A DNA stretch of 64,000 nt from Callorhinus ursinus (GCF_003265705.1 NW_020313168.1:4460462-4524461); one strand, 5' to 3'. Positions 23,534 to 35,543 are shown, counted from the stretch's first letter. Notes: generated by a model not told the origin, from the letters alone. Program-made: numbers and translations.

Positions 23534-23650
23534 ATGGCCTTCAGGTACTCGGCTCAGATGCCACTTCTCAGAAGCCTCCCAGGAACCCCTGGCTGGAGGG
23601 ACTCTCTTCCGGACCCTTCTGTGAGTTTTCCCAGTGATCAGGGCAGCCTC
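23534..23650 (+). repeat. L2-like fragment
   Basis: 'ggtactcggctcagatgccacttctcagaagcctcccaggaacccc' resembles the L2 phrase 'cagctcaaatgtcacctcctcagagaggccttccctgacc'. Confidence 0.55.
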
Positions 23651-25124
23651 TGCCCTGGACCATTCGCTGGAGGAAGCCAGGAATCAGCCTGCGGGGGTGA
23701 CACTCCTCTCCTGCCACCGGGAAGAACACAGCCAGGGGAGGAAGGAGGCAATGAGCATGCCCTTGTCCATCCCCAGCCATCCTGCCAGCCAGATGGGCTA
23801 CCTTGTCCTAACAGCTGTTCTCCAGCAGAGAGAAATTTCCCACCTCGGGGACAGGGTGGAGATATGCCAGAGGGGGCCACGTCTACACTGGTCTCAGAGA
23901 CCACAGAGTCTGGATCTCTGCGGTTTTTTCCAGCCACAGGGCCGCAGACCTGGCCCCGGGCCTGCCGCTCCTGCCCAAGTGAGCACACATCTGGAGCTGC
24001 ACGGCCCCCAGGGCGGGGCAGGCGGGGCAGGCGGGGTCCGGGGGTTAGCTGAAGCCACAGCACCAGTGGAGAACAGACCCGCACATGAATCCAAGTGGAG
24101 CCTTTGGTACCAGGGGCATCATTTTCAAGGAGGTAAGCGCGGACATTCCAGACCAGTGAATCACCAGATGTCAGCACATCTCAATAGGGCCGTGGCCCAC
24201 CCCATGGCTGGAGAGAAGGAAACAGACGGAGCCTACGTGGCGCATGTGGTCTTCTGGGCCGGCAGGGTGTGCAAGGCCCAGGACTGAGAGGTTCCCACTC
24301 GATGATGAATGATCTCGATCATCTATCTAGGAAGAGGCTAGCATTGTCCAGTCGGGGACCTCAGATCTCCGAACACGGGTCCCCTTTCTGCAGAACCATG
24401 TGGCTTCCCTGGTGCCCACCCCATCCAGCCAAGCCTCAGGTGCCCGGGACACAACAGCACCACACAACCGCGGTCAATCCCACAGGCCTCCCGAATCTCC
24501 CCACTCCCCGCCATGACCTTAGTTCTGAGCGGGAGGAGCTGACACTCAGAACGGTGACCCCAAGGCAAAGCAAGGTCTTCAAAAGGAGGGAAGCGCTGTG
24601 CAGTGGGACCCCCATTAAAACGAAGAACAGCGCTCAGACCTTTCAGGAAGACTTTGGTTAAGAAAGGAAGAAAGACAGGGCTGATGCAGCGGCGTGCTGG
24701 TGAATGTTTTAACGGCCCGCCCGGTGGCGGGAAAATGCCTGATTTATCACATTTGCCAATGGCCGTGATGGAAATGGTCCAACCATGGCCAAGTTCAAGC
24801 CACCAAGAGGACGTGACTGGACACAGAGTGGGAACGAGGCGCGCCCACTGCTAGCTGACACGGTCAGACAGCCGCAGCTGATTCGTTTTGGGGGCGCGGG
24901 TGAGACGCCCATGGTGCCCCGTTGCCTTACAAAACAGCAGGGCTTGATGGGGTTCAACTGGCAGGCCTAGCCAGTCGCCTGCCCACCGGGGGGGATGCGG
25001 GGCAGGTTTCCGGGGCTGCTCGGTGCTCAGGGAGAAAGACAGCTATGCTGATCGACCGACAATATCTGCCCCAGCCTCAGGACAGGTGGCTGGCGGCACG
25101 CATGCCAAGACAATTGCCATTCCT
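23651..25124. other. Intronic sequence with G-rich tandem motif
   Basis: No gene recognised. Contains a G-rich tandem at 24011-24044 and an AT-richer, repeat-free block near 24695-24785 ('gtgaatgttttaacggccc', 'gcctgatttatcacatttg'). Confidence 0.45.
24011..24044 (+). repeat. G-rich 9-bp tandem, G-quadruplex candidate
   Basis: Runs of four or more G at 24015-24018, 24024-24027, 24033-24036 and 24040-24044, spaced 3-5 bases (unit GCGGGGCAG). This fits the canonical G-quadruplex pattern on the plus strand. Confidence 0.8.
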
Positions 25125-25310
25125 GACCTGAAGATATTTGTCTTGCCCCTCAAGCTCAGGACAAATGTCACCTCCTTGATGAACTGTTTCCCAGTCTCCC
25201 CTTTCCCGGGAGCGATCCCTGCCACAGGGCTGGCCACCACTTTGTACTTACCAAGTGTGGCACAGACCCTACGTGCCCTCCATCATACCTACTCTCCCTT
25301 TCTTGCACAG
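25125..25310 (+). repeat. L2-like fragment
   Basis: 'ctcaagctcaggacaaatgtcacctccttgatgaactgtttcccagtctccc' matches the L2 'caaatgtcacctcctcagagaggccttccctgacc' region, then 'actttgtacttacc'. Confidence 0.6.
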
Positions 25311-25319
25311 TGACAAGAG

Positions 25320-25690
25320 TTTCAGCTGGACCTATCGATGCCCATCTAAAGAATACATTTCCCAGGTGCCCTTGCGGCTAGGAGTGGCCATGTGACTAGG
25401 TTCTGGCCAGCAAGAGGGGAGCTGAAGTGTTTAACTTTCAGGGCACTCCTGCCCCTTTCCCTCCCCCAGCGGGAGCATAGATGTAATGGCAGGAGCCACA
25501 GCAACCATCTTATTTCACGAGATGGATGCTGCAGTTGAGGATGGCAGAACAGCAAAGCAGCAGCACACCATGTCCCTGCTGTGCTGGGCCACCACGATTG
25601 CTTACCCTTGGACGGGGAGGTGGAAGAGAAGTGAATTTCTCTCTTGTGTAAGCCTCTGTGTTTCAGTCTTTGTTACACAGCCAGACAGCT
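25320..25690 (+). repeat. Ancient LTR-like element
   Basis: 'catttcccaggtgcccttgcggctaggagtggccatgtgactaggttctggcc' and a 3' end 'gtgtaagcctctgtgtttcagtctttgttacacagcc' resemble old mammalian LTRs with a polyadenylation-type tail. The family is not identified. Confidence 0.5.
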
Positions 25691-26229
25691 CCCTGACCGA
25701 CAGGGTGTGTGCCCATCATCCCGCCGGTCTGGGAACTCCCTGAAGGCAAGGCAGAGATCTAAGCTTTATGCACTCAGCCCCTGGTAGAGTCTGATACAAT
25801 CACAGCAAAATGAACAGTCTAGTTCACCCAAGATTTGTTTCGTTGGCTTGTTTGTGTATTTGAAATTGGAAAATAAAGTTCTGAGCTTAACGGAGGACAA
25901 ACATTAACATAAGGCAGAGAGGACACCAAATAAATACACGCCCAGAGTAGGAGGCTGGGACTGCTCTAGAAAGTTCTGTGTTGACAGAGATCTTGAGAGG
26001 TCACCAACACGAAGAGCTGTGTGCTAGCTAGAACAGAACTGGCCACTTCAGGGACAAAGCATGATCTTAGAACATCAGTAGGAGCTGAGGCCTGGGCTCC
26101 GGGTCGGACCGCTGGGCGCAGACCCAGGGTGGCCATTCACCAGGCAGCAGGATCCCCAGCGAGTTCCTTCACCTTTCTGAGCTGTCACGGATTCCCCCGT
26201 CTGTAGGAACGACAATCCCTAGATTGAAG
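25691..26229. other. Intronic sequence, L2-like 3' end then unique
   Basis: 25725-25820 ('gggaactccctgaaggcaaggcagagatc ... cccctggtagag') resembles an L2/MIR 3' end. The rest is unique-looking. Confidence 0.4.
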
Positions 26230-26440
26230 GGATTAGTGACAGTAAGTGTCTGGCATAAAATAGGAACTTAGTTATTGGTAGCTCTCATTACCTATAACAT
26301 ACAGGTGAACCCTGTTTATAGCTGGACCTAGAGAAGCAAAATGGTTTGCCAAGGGCCACACAGCTGTTAATAGCAGAGTCGGGATTGGAACCCAGGCTGC
26401 ATCCAACTCCGTCTGCAGTGCTCCTGCTGGGGAAGGAGCA
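26230..26440. repeat. Two MIR fragments in opposite orientation
   Basis: 26235-26285 ('agtgtctggcataaaataggaactta') is a sense MIR 3' end. 26320-26430 ('gccaagggccacacagctgttaatagcagagtcgggattggaaccc') is antisense MIR core. Confidence 0.7.
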
Positions 26441-26509
26441 GCCTTGTATACAGAGTGGGCAATTGGTGAGAAATTTTGAAAGTGAGGCTGGAGTATGTGG
26501 CAATGATTC

Positions 26510-26725
26510 TGTAGGTAATCAGGATGTCTGTGACTTACTTTGCAATGCACCAGAAGTGACAATAAGGTGGATGGAAGGATGGATAAGCGGACAGAGAGGT
26601 GATAAAGCAAGCATAATTCGGCGTCAGTTGTGGAATCGCAGTGATGAGCATGTGGGTGTGCACCGTAAAATGCTCCCAACTCCGCTGCATGTTTGACCAT
26701 TTTCACAGTCCATGGAGGGAGGAGA
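26510..26725 (+). mobile_element. L1M-type LINE 3' end fragment
   Basis: 'gtgacttactttgcaatgcacc', 'aaggtggatggaaggatggataag', 'gtgataaagcaagcataat', 'aaaatgctcccaactccgctgcatgtttgaccattttca' match the 3' end of old L1M elements. Non-coding. Confidence 0.65.
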
Positions 26726-27449
26726 GAGGTATAGGGAACCACACCCACTGTTGGAGCAAGGGCAGACCCCCAAACAGAGCCCGTGTTGGAACACAGCCCT
26801 GTAAGCGTGGATGCACCTTCTCTCTTCTTCTGAAGACTGTCAGAGGGATACTTATTGACCATGTGCCTTAGGGGTTCAAAGGCCCTTGCTTCTCAGTCCT
26901 GACTATCCTCTCCCCACTTGCACCTGGAAGGTTCTCCAGTGGCGGGGGTGGGGGGGGTGTGCTTGGCATGTGACAGATGTCAAGCGAACGTCAGCCCCTG
27001 CCCCCACGCCTTATCTGCCTGCCCAGAGAGTTCCCCCAGCAGCCTGGTCCAGCCACCCAGTGGACACTCCTGGACTTCTGGCCAACAACTTCTCCAGCTA
27101 TGCTCCGGTCACCCGGCAAACATCCTAAGTCATAAATAAAGCACTAGCGAATGTCTCAATTGCTTCCCCTCCCATGGCGCCTACCCTTCTCCCCCCAGGG
27201 TTCTGTCCTGACGGCCGACCCTTGGTCCAAGAGCCCCTTTCCGGGGTTGTGTCTCCTGAGGCTGCCCCCAGCCCCCAGCAGGCCAAGTGTGGACAGAGAA
27301 GCAGGCTGAAGACTGCATACAGTCCTGCTCAGTGCCTGGCCGGTGGGAGCCCCCCAAGGTGGGGCAGCCCCTCTCTGTCCTCCAGGCCCCACTTAGAGAA
27401 CCAGACAGGACAGGAATGGAGGAGGGCGCTGGCGGCACCGAACTGTAGT
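26726..27449. other. Intronic sequence, no recognised feature
   Basis: Unique-looking GC-rich intron; no exon or repeat identified. Confidence 0.5.
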
Positions 27450-27540
27450 GCTAGTGGTAGTGTATGGGGGAGGGGGGATGGAGGGAGGAGGGGAGAGAGA
27501 AGGGGGAGGGGGAGGGGAAACAGACGGAGGAGGAGTAACA
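27450..27540 (+). repeat. Purine-rich (GGA)n low-complexity tract
   Basis: GGGGA/GGAGG-type units for about 75 bases, followed by 'gaggaggagtaacaag'. Strongly strand-asymmetric. Confidence 0.9.
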
Positions 27541-28924
27541 AGAACAGGCGAAAAACAGGAGGAGGAACAGCGCTTCCCGAGGGCGGGCCGGGTCCCTGCA
27601 GCCCACCGCATTTATTACATTTATGATTACTCTGACATTATTACCTGCGCTATCACCTCCTTTAATCCTGGAGAAGCCGCTGAGAGGTAGCCTCTCCAAC
27701 CCCCCAATTTCTCCATGGGCGGCAGAGGGGCGAGGAAGGCAGGAGCCTGCCCAGGCCCCAGGGATCAGTGGAGCCGCTGGGACGTGAACTCAGCCTGTCC
27801 AACCCCCACGTCCATCCGTATGGCCCTAAACAGAATCAAGGGCAGCAGCGGCTGTGGCTTTGAGTCCTTGCAGAAGGCTCTAGAAGCCAGGGAGACCAGG
27901 CTGGAGACCAGGCCAGGTGCGCAGTACATGTGATGCTCGGGAGAAGCTGTGTGGCACGTGGCGGGCGTTCATGAATCCCTGCAGAGCGGGGGCACTAACG
28001 GGGCCGGGATGCTACCCACTTCTGCAGAGCAAAGCTTCACGGGCAGCGAGAGTCCCTGTTTCGCGTGGCATCACATCTAGGTCTAGGAACGCCCTCACCA
28101 GCAGGGAGACGCCACCCACCCGGCATTACTCAAAGATTCGGATGCTGGTTTTCCCCTGAGGATGGATACTCAGAACCCTGCCACGGGAGGAAGAGGCCGG
28201 AGTGCTCCTAAACAGCCCCCCCACCCCGCCCCCAGTGTTTGCACGGATCCTGCATCAGCCCTTCACCTTGGCAGGCCCTTCAGATGCCACAGCCACTGGA
28301 CGAGAGGCAGGGGTCTCCACCCATGATGTCACAGGTAGAAGGGGCATGGGACACACGCATGACCCACAATCCACGGTCAGGCTCTTTGCACACAGCCCCG
28401 TGACCTAAATGAACAGCCACCACAGCCGGGACACAAGGCAAGACCCCCCGTTGGCCAACGTTCCAGAGCAGAATCTTGGCAGCCACCCAGGGGCCTTGTG
28501 CCGGGGGGGCGGGGGCAGGGCGTTTGCACAAGCCTTACATGTTCAGCTCTCCACACACATGTGGCTGACAATCACCCACGCATCCATGCCAGGAATCTGG
28601 CGCACAGCCTGCCAGCAACAGGGCGCTGGTAATCCCCAGCTGCTCTCCTGACGCCACTTGGAGATGCTGTCCAAGGCAGGACGGAGAGGGTCACCATTTT
28701 CAAGGTCACATACCCCAAAGGGAGATGCTGGGCCAGGGAACGGAGACAGGCATTTTGGCCAAAGCCATCAGCTCTCAGTCATGCCGATCAGCAGCGGAGG
28801 ACCCACCCATTCATTCAGCTCATTTTATTGAGCAACTATAATGAGCCGAGCAGCACAGACCATCCAAATAATCAGCTTGTGGAAAAACATCCTGAGCTTT
28901 TCCTGGGCCTGATGTCATAGGAAG
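27541..28924. other. Intronic sequence, no recognised gene
   Basis: Mostly GC-rich unique sequence. 27605-27680 ('catttattacatttatgattactctgac...cctttaatcctgg') may be a MIR remnant, and 28808-28862 ('cattttattgagcaactataatgagcc') an antisense MIR/L2 end. Confidence 0.45.
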
Positions 28925-29065
28925 AACTTGGGCTTTTGGAGTCGCAGGGCCCTCGGCAGAAATCCTGGCCCAGCCAAGTTATCAGCTGGTGGAATCTGGA
29001 CAAGTTTCTTGACATCTCTGGGCCTCTGTCTCCTTGTGAAAAAGCAGGTCTCAGCGAGACAATGA
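28925..29065 (+). repeat. MIR SINE
   Basis: 'gggcttttggagtcgcagggcc', 'aaatcctggcccagccaagttatcagctggtggaatctggacaagtttcttgacatctctgggcctctgtctcc' follows the MIR consensus from tRNA-like head through core. Confidence 0.8.
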
Positions 29066-29659
29066 GAATGTGTCTGTAGGCAGCACTGGCCTGGGCTGGG
29101 TGGGTGGGGGGCCAGCACACAGGACTAGGGTGAGTCCTCGTTGGCACGTGCGACCAGCAGGCATCATGCCCGCGCTGCCCGGCGCTCCCGGTGGGAACGT
29201 TCACGCGGTGATCTACCCGTGTCCGTCCTCGGGGGCAGGGAAAGGGTAGCAGGAGGCCACACGTCCCCACAGCTGCTTCTCCCAAAGCTTCCCGGAGGCT
29301 CAAGTGTCATTTCCTTCCCGGACAGCTGCTGGGTGCCCAGATCCAGGGGCAAGACTGGCGACCCCACAGCCAGCAGAGCGGTGACCAGAGGGGCTGATAG
29401 GAGGGGGTCTGAGCCTGACCAGTCACCTCCAGTGAACCCTCCCTCCGGGCTGGGCAGGGACTCTGGGGGAAATCCAGTTCCTGGGAGATGGGCCAGACCA
29501 GAGGGGTGAGGCTACAGGAATGGCCCTCAGTGTCGGCAACAGAACAAGGCCAGAGTGAGACCCAGACCTGATCAGGGTCCTGGTCAATCCGAGACCCGCT
29601 TCACGTCTGAAGAGAACAGCCACCATCGAGCACATGTGTGAGCGTGTGTCCGAATGGGT
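29066..29659. other. Intronic sequence, no recognised feature
   Basis: Unique-looking GC-rich intron. Confidence 0.5.
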
Positions 29660-29697
29660 GGCTGTGTGTGTGTGTGTGCACGCGCATGCGCGCGCAG
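29660..29697 (+). repeat. (TG)n/(CG) alternating purine-pyrimidine tract
   Basis: 'tgtgtgtgtgtgtgtgcacg' continuing into 'cgcatgcgcgcgc', about 38 bases of nearly perfect alternation; Z-DNA-prone. Confidence 0.9.
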
Positions 29698-29714
29698 GAG
29701 GGAGGGAGGCAGGC

Positions 29715-29900
29715 CTTGGGCAAATCCCTGTACCCCACTATGCCTCTGTTTCTTCATCTATAAAATGGGGATAACATTACCTACTTCCAAGGGTTATCAT
29801 TAAATGAAAATGCGTTCATATTTGTAAAGCGCTTAGAACAGTGCCCAGCACAAGACAAGTGTTATAGGTTTGCTAGATAGGTAAAAAAAAAAAATAATAA
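29715..29900 (+). repeat. MIR SINE, well preserved 3' half
   Basis: 'gggcaaatccctgtaccccactatgcctctgtttcttcatctataaaatggggataacattacctacttcc', then 'gtaaagcgcttagaacagtgcccagcac'. One of the best-preserved MIRs in the window. Confidence 0.92.
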
Positions 29901-30668
29901 TAAGACACGTGTTATTACGTGCTTAAAACAGAGCGTGGCATACGGCAAGCATCAAAGTTGGCATTCCTGACTGCTGCCTCAGACCCAGGGGCGCAGCAGA
30001 TGCGGGGGCCCTGTACCAGGGACCCTCGACGGGGGATGTGCTCACACGTGCAGTAAGAGGCATGTGTTCATCCACATGTGTGACTATCTGCACACGTTTC
30101 CCCAGACCCGTCTGACAAGGAGCTTAATTACGTCGTCGGGGCTCAGGCAGGTGGGCCACAGAGTAGAGGCTCCATTTGCATAGGAACCAGAGGCAGCCAA
30201 AGACAAGGGGGTGGGGCAGGGAGAAAGCGCTGTAGGATCAAGCCCAGCCTGATCCCCAGTCGTAAAGACAAAGCAGAATATGTAGGGCCTAAGCGGAAGG
30301 CACCTCCCTCTTAGGCATGTTCCCCACATCATTACACTTTGAAAGTTAAGTTCTCCTCAAATAAGACAGCTGGTCTTGGCAGTAACCGCAGAGGTCCCTT
30401 CTACAGCTTTCCTGAACAATCTCCACACGGTCCCCGCTTGAATACTTCTAGGCATGGAGAACTCACTACTTTGTGAACTGGTCTGCTTCATAGTCAGAAA
30501 ATCCAACTTGTGGGCAAAATGCCTCTTTATGTAACGAGTCAAACTGCTCTTCCTGGGACCTGCCAGGTATCCGGTCACGGGGGTGCGTTTTGGAGGAACT
30601 CAAACTAAGTCCCTTCCTCCTTCTATGTGATGACCCTCCAACTACTCAGACACAGTGACTGTAGCGCT
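29901..30668. other. Intronic sequence, no recognised gene
   Basis: 29899-29955 is a second MIR-like 3' end. 30390-30540 ('tagg-catggagaactcactactttgtgaactgg') resembles an ancient LINE-type repeat, not classified. Confidence 0.4.
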
Positions 30669-30766
30669 TTTCTTTTTCCAGGTAATCCCTGCACTCAAGG
30701 TGGGGCTCGAACTCATGACCCCAAGATCAAGAGCCACATGCTCTACGGAGCCAGCCAGGCGTCTCT
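30669..30766 (-). mobile_element. CAN-SINE fragment, antisense
   Basis: 'ctgcactcaaggtggggctcgaactcatgaccccaagatcaagagccacatgctctacggagccagccaggcgtc' is the reverse complement of the older CAN-SINE head and body. Tail region is short. Confidence 0.8.
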
Positions 30767-30957
30767 GCAGCTCTTCTCTTTCTGTCCCTCCTGTGCAGAC
30801 AACCCTGCAGCACCCTCCCAGCCCCTGCCCTGACTCACTCCAAGCCCCCCCCCCAGCATGCGGGTACCCCCCACCCCACACCGGGGCCCTCTCGTCCACC
30901 CACGTCCTGTTCACGACTGAGTCCCGGAGAGGGCCCCTCTACAGAGAGAGCCTATTG

Positions 30958-31395
30958 CAGGCTGAGCTGTGTTCTCCAAAAAGGTATGTCGAAACCCTAA
31001 TGCCCAGAACCGTGAAAGGGATCTTACTTGTAAATAAGGTCTTTGCAGATATGATGGAGTTAGGAGGAGGGAATCCTGGATTAGAGGGGGGTCCTAAACC
31101 CACAAGCTGGTCTCTCTGTAAGAGAAAGAGATGGTGGCTGTGTGAACACAGAGATGCTCGGGGGGAGACAGCCCTAGGGAGCTGGAGGCAGAGACTGCAG
31201 AGGGGAACCTGCCAGTCGCAGAAGGCCGGCAGCCACCGGAGACCGGGGAGAAGCTGGGAGAGGATTCTCGATTCTCCCTCGGGGCCTCCAGAAGGAACCA
31301 GCCCCACCTGAGGACTCCTGGCCTCTGGAACTGTGAGGGAAGGAGTGTCTGCTGTGTGAGCCCCGGGTCTGTGGTCATTTGTTAGGACAGCCACA
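30958..31395 (+). repeat. MLT1-like LTR (ERVL-MaLR)
   Basis: 'ctgagctgtgttctccaaaaaggtatgtcgaaaccctaatgcccagaacc', 'aataaggtctttgcagatatgatggagttagg', 'ctggattagaggggggtcctaaac', 'ggcctccagaaggaaccagcc', 'ctggcctctggaactgtgaggg'. Near full length, antisense to SEPTIN9. Confidence 0.8.
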
Positions 31396-32084
31396 AGACC
31401 TGTCCAGGGACTGAGCAAGGATGGCCCAAATGGCCGGTGTCCCCTCCCTCCTGCAGCCAGAGTCCGCATCCGCTATTCTGTCTCATCCGCCAGGTCACGC
31501 GGCCGTTCACCCAGAGCTTTGTTGGTCAGCAAGTACACGCGGATCTTCCCACACCCCACAGGCAGGGCAGCCCCGTGCTCCCAGAGCACCTGTGGCAGGG
31601 ACCCCCTGCCCCGCTCACTGTCAGCACCTCATCAGACACTGGGGTTTGCGCGGTAGGCCTGGACCCCGTATTTTCACAGGCTGCCCAGAAAACTAAATCA
31701 GCCGCTTGCCCTCAGCCAATGTGGGGAGCCACTGAGCGGGGTTCTGGCCAAGGTTCCTTTCAGTGGCAACCCCATGATCCTGGCCCAGAACTCCAGGAGA
31801 AGACCCCACTTGGAGTGGGACCACTCCAGACCTGGGCACAGCTGCGCCTCCCGAGGCCCCCAGAGCTTGGGACAGAAGCCACCCGAACGGGCCCTCAACT
31901 GCACTGGATGCCTGGGGCAGGATCTGCTCTTCTGCACATAAACCGGCCCCACCCCCCCCACTTTCTGTTCCCTTGAACATACAGCAACAAAAAGCTTAGT
32001 TTTGTGCCAAAGGTGGGGCCTGAAGTTTCCCAGAGTCCAGTTTCCTGCCAGGCCTAGGTACAATCTGTAGGACTGATCGCCCCT
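31396..32084. other. Intronic sequence, no recognised feature
   Basis: Unique-looking GC-rich intron. Confidence 0.5.
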
Positions 32085-32140
32085 GACTCTGTGTGTGTGT
32101 GTGCACACGCGCATGCGTGTGCCCGCGTGCCCACGTGCAC
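32085..32140 (+). repeat. (TG)n / mixed alternating tract
   Basis: 'tgtgtgtgtgtgcacacgcgcatgcgtgtgcccgcgtgcccacgtgcacatg', alternating purine-pyrimidine with CG steps. Confidence 0.85.
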
Positions 32141-32231
32141 ATGTCCCATCTCACGCCGCACAGGGCAGGGTGCGGAGCTTCGCAGACATTCCTGCTGGTG
32201 GTCAGGAAGATGGTAAAATGGAAACAACAGC

Positions 32232-32335
32232 TGTGCACACATGTGCGCACACGCACTCACACACGCCCTCGCATACGCACTCACACGCGCACTCACCCAT
32301 GCCCTCGCACGCGCACTCACACACGCCCCCGCAGG
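32232..32335 (+). repeat. Imperfect minisatellite, ACGCACTCACAC-type units
   Basis: Repeated 'acgcactcacacacgccctcgcatacgcactcacacgcgcactcacccatgccctcgcacgcgcactcacacacgcccc' gives a roughly 30-40 base higher-order unit made of CGCACTCAC and GCCCTCGC elements. Confidence 0.85.
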
Positions 32336-33025
32336 GGAAGTCGTTTTCCTTCCTTTCCTTTCACCTCGAAGGATCCCGGGCCTCATGAAACAAGACTGAA
32401 CTCCAGAAGCGCCGTGCTGGGCGTTGCAGAAATCTCCAGCAGGCCTCCTAGGTGTGGTGTCTGTCGCTTCTCCTGTCTCCACGCCCAGCCCCGTTTCCTC
32501 CCCTGGGCTCCTCGAACCCTGGGGCTGCCTGCTCCGACCCCCACCTTTGCACTTGGGTGTGAATCATTTCCTCTGCACACACACAGACACACACGCCGCA
32601 CGGGAGCAAAGACCAGGTCGAGGCTCCTCCGGCGGCCCCCAGGAAGGGGCTTCTCTTCCTGCCTCCCATGGGCCCGAGCAGTGTGGTGCTTGCCCTTCAC
32701 AGCGTTTCTCTGGCACCCAGAAGACTCCTTCCCGTGCACTGGCTTTGGCCCCCAGCCCACCCCCCCCAAAACTTCCTGTGGACCAGCTCCCACCTGCCCA
32801 CACCCTCCAGAAGTTCCTCTGCCACCCCATAAGCTGCTTCTACTCCGTCGACACCCTCCGGGAAGAACGTTTCACCACCAGGAGACCACGGGTCTCTGTG
32901 GCAGCCACACCTTCTCCAGCACAGCCTGAGCCCCAGACCAAGTGAGGCAGGGCTGCTGGTGCTCCCAGTTCTCCCCGTCCTATCATGTTCTGCCCCTGAG
33001 CCCCAGAGCCACAGCTGCCTCTTCC
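32336..33025. other. Intronic sequence, no recognised feature
   Basis: Unique-looking intron; pyrimidine-rich in places. Confidence 0.5.
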
Positions 33026-33885
33026 GTGAGTATGTGGTGAAACATCCGTAACACAGAACTCACCCTTTTAACAATATTCAGGTGTGCGTTTCTGCAGCAT
33101 TACGTTCATCCACATCGTTGTGCAACTATCAACATGACCCATCTCTAGAACTTTCCGTCTTATCAAGCTGAAACTCTGTACCCCTCAGACACTAACTTCC
33201 CATTCCCCTCACCCCAGCCCGCTGGCCACTGCCTTCGACGAATGTGCCCACATATCTGCGCGGGACCCTGCTATCAATTCTTTGGGGGAAATCCTACTAG
33301 AAGTAGATGTGGTGGAGCGTGTGAGAATTCTAGGTTTAATTTTTTGAGGACCTTCCATGGTGCTTTCCACAGCTGCCAGCAGCCGAGCACGAGGGCTCCG
33401 AATTCTCCACATCCTGGCCAACATGTGTTACTCTCTGTTTTTTGGGTACCAGCCATCCTCATGAGTATATTTGCATGTCTCTAATGATTAGTGACACTGA
33501 GCATCTTTTCCTGGGCTTGTTGGCATCTGTGTGTCTTCTCTGGAGAAAGGGCTATTCCAGTCCGTCAGTTTTTTGTTTTTTGTTTTTAATTGGGCTGTTT
33601 GGGTTTTTGTTGTTAGATTGTAGCAGTTCTTTATATATTCTAAATATTAATCCCTTATGGATATATGGTTTGCAAATATTTCCTCCCCATCCCGTGGATT
33701 GCCTTTGCCTTCTGTTGAGGTGTCCTTTGAGGCAAAAGTTTTTAATTTTGATGAAATACAACTTACCTTTTTTTTTCTTTTGTTGCCTGTGCTTTTGGTG
33801 TCCTAGCCAAGAAGTTGTTGCCAAACCCAGTGTCACAAAGCTTTCCCCTGTGTTTCCTTCCAAAGTAGCTGCTTCTTTATTTGCT
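33026..33885 (-). mobile_element. L1M-type LINE fragment, antisense
   Basis: Reads, in antisense, from the L1 3' UTR ('cattacgttcatccacatcgttgtgcaactatcaa', 'aagctgaaactctgtacccc') to ORF2 sequence ('attctccacatcctggccaacatgtg', 'ctaatgattagtgacactgagcatcttttc', 'ttctttatatattctaaatattaatcccttatgg', 'cttttgttgcctgtgcttttggtgtcc'). A segment between them is missing. No intact reading frame. Confidence 0.88.
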
Positions 33886-34030
33886 GCTCTATATTCCTCC
33901 GAGTCTTGTTTTACCCTTTTAGTAGCTAACCAGCTTTTACCTGTTAATAATTCTTTTTATTACATTCTGCTATTCAAATTACTGGTGTGGTGTATTTTCT
34001 GTTTCCTGCCTGGGACCTGACTGATACATC
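33886..34030. other. Spacer between inverted L1 fragments
   Basis: Holds 'gtgtattttctgtttcctgcctgggacctgactgatac', which resembles the 3' end of an old LTR or DNA element; unclassified. Confidence 0.35.
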
Positions 34031-35543
34031 AAAGTAAGCAGAAGGAAGGAAGTCATGAAGATAAGGATAGAAATAAAGGAAATAAAAAACAGAAAAAAAA
34101 ATAAAGCCAAAGGTTTGTTCTTTAAAAAGATCTACACACCCTTAAACTCACAGCAGACTAATGAGAGAAAGAAAGAGAGATGGAAAACACAAATTACCAG
34201 TATTAGGAATTAAGGGTTATCCCTAAGATCCTATAGACATTAAAATGATAATAAAGGAAAACTATGAACAACTTTAAATGAATAAGTTCAAAAACTTAGA
34301 TGAAATGGACAGATTCCTTCAAAATACAACTTACCAAAATTGACATAAGAGGAAGTAAAAACCTTGAATAGCTCTCTCTCCATATCAAATAAATTTAATA
34401 TGTTCAATTAAATATTAAATTCATTTAAATATTTAATCCAAGTTTTTAATTTGTCATTAAAAAAAACCAACTTTCCAAGAAAACTCTAGGGACAGATGGC
34501 TTCCTTGCTGACTTCTATCAAACACTTAAGAAAGAAGTAACACGAATTTATGCAAACTTTTATGAAAAATGGAGAGGAGGATACACTTCTGAACTCAGTT
34601 CATGAGGTCGAAAGAACCCTGACAAAGACATTACCAAAACGAAGTAGCTAACCAAAAAAATACCACACCAATAATATCCTTCATGGATCTATATAAAAAA
34701 TCCTTTACAAAAAACTAGGGAAATCAAATCCAGCAATGTATGAAAAGGATTACATATCATAACCAAGTGGGGCTTTTTCCAGGAATGCAAGCTTGGTTTA
34801 ATATTCAAAAATCAATCATTGTAATTCACCCTACTAGTAGAACAAAGGAGAAAATAATGATCATTTCAGGAGATACAGAAAGAGTATTTATCGAAGTCAA
34901 CATCCATTCATGTTCAAAACTCCAGCAAATTAGGGAGAGAACGGAATCTCCTCAGTCTGATGAAGAGCATATTCGGAAAACCGATAGTTAACATCCTCAG
35001 TTCCAGCACAAGACGAAGATGCCTACTCACTTCTATTCAATATGGTCCTGGCAGTTCTAGCTCACTAGCTAGAAAGGCAAGAAAAAGCAATAAAAGGAAT
35101 CAAGATCAGGAAGAAAGAAGTAAAACAAGTACTAGGATAAAAAAGGACTTTGACAAGGTCACAGCATATAAAATTTATATGCAAAAATCAAGGGCATTTT
35201 ATATACCAGCAACACACAATTGGAAATGAAATTTAAAATATATGCTCAGTTTACAACAGCACCAAAAAATAAAATAGTTAGAAATAAATTTAACAACTGA
35301 CATGAAGATCTTTTCACTGACAACTGATTGAAGAAAAAGGTCTTTAAAAATGGAGACCTACCATGTTTATAAGATTAGAAGAGTCAATGTCATTAAAATG
35401 TCAATTATCCCTAAATTGACCTATAGATTCAATGCGATCTCAAAATTCACACAGCATTTTTATAGACGTCGACTCTCTACTTCTAAAATTTATAAGGAAA
35501 TTATAAAAGTATTCTTGGTCTTAGAAAAGACCAAGAACATCTA

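Noticed and set aside
26272..26862. 196-codon open frame on the minus strand
   Set aside because: Runs antisense through MIR and L1 3' sequence, with no similarity to any protein that I know.
34740..35229. L1 ORF2 frames as functional reverse transcriptase
   Set aside because: Only short frames of under 90 codons survive, separated by stops and frameshifts; the element is dead.
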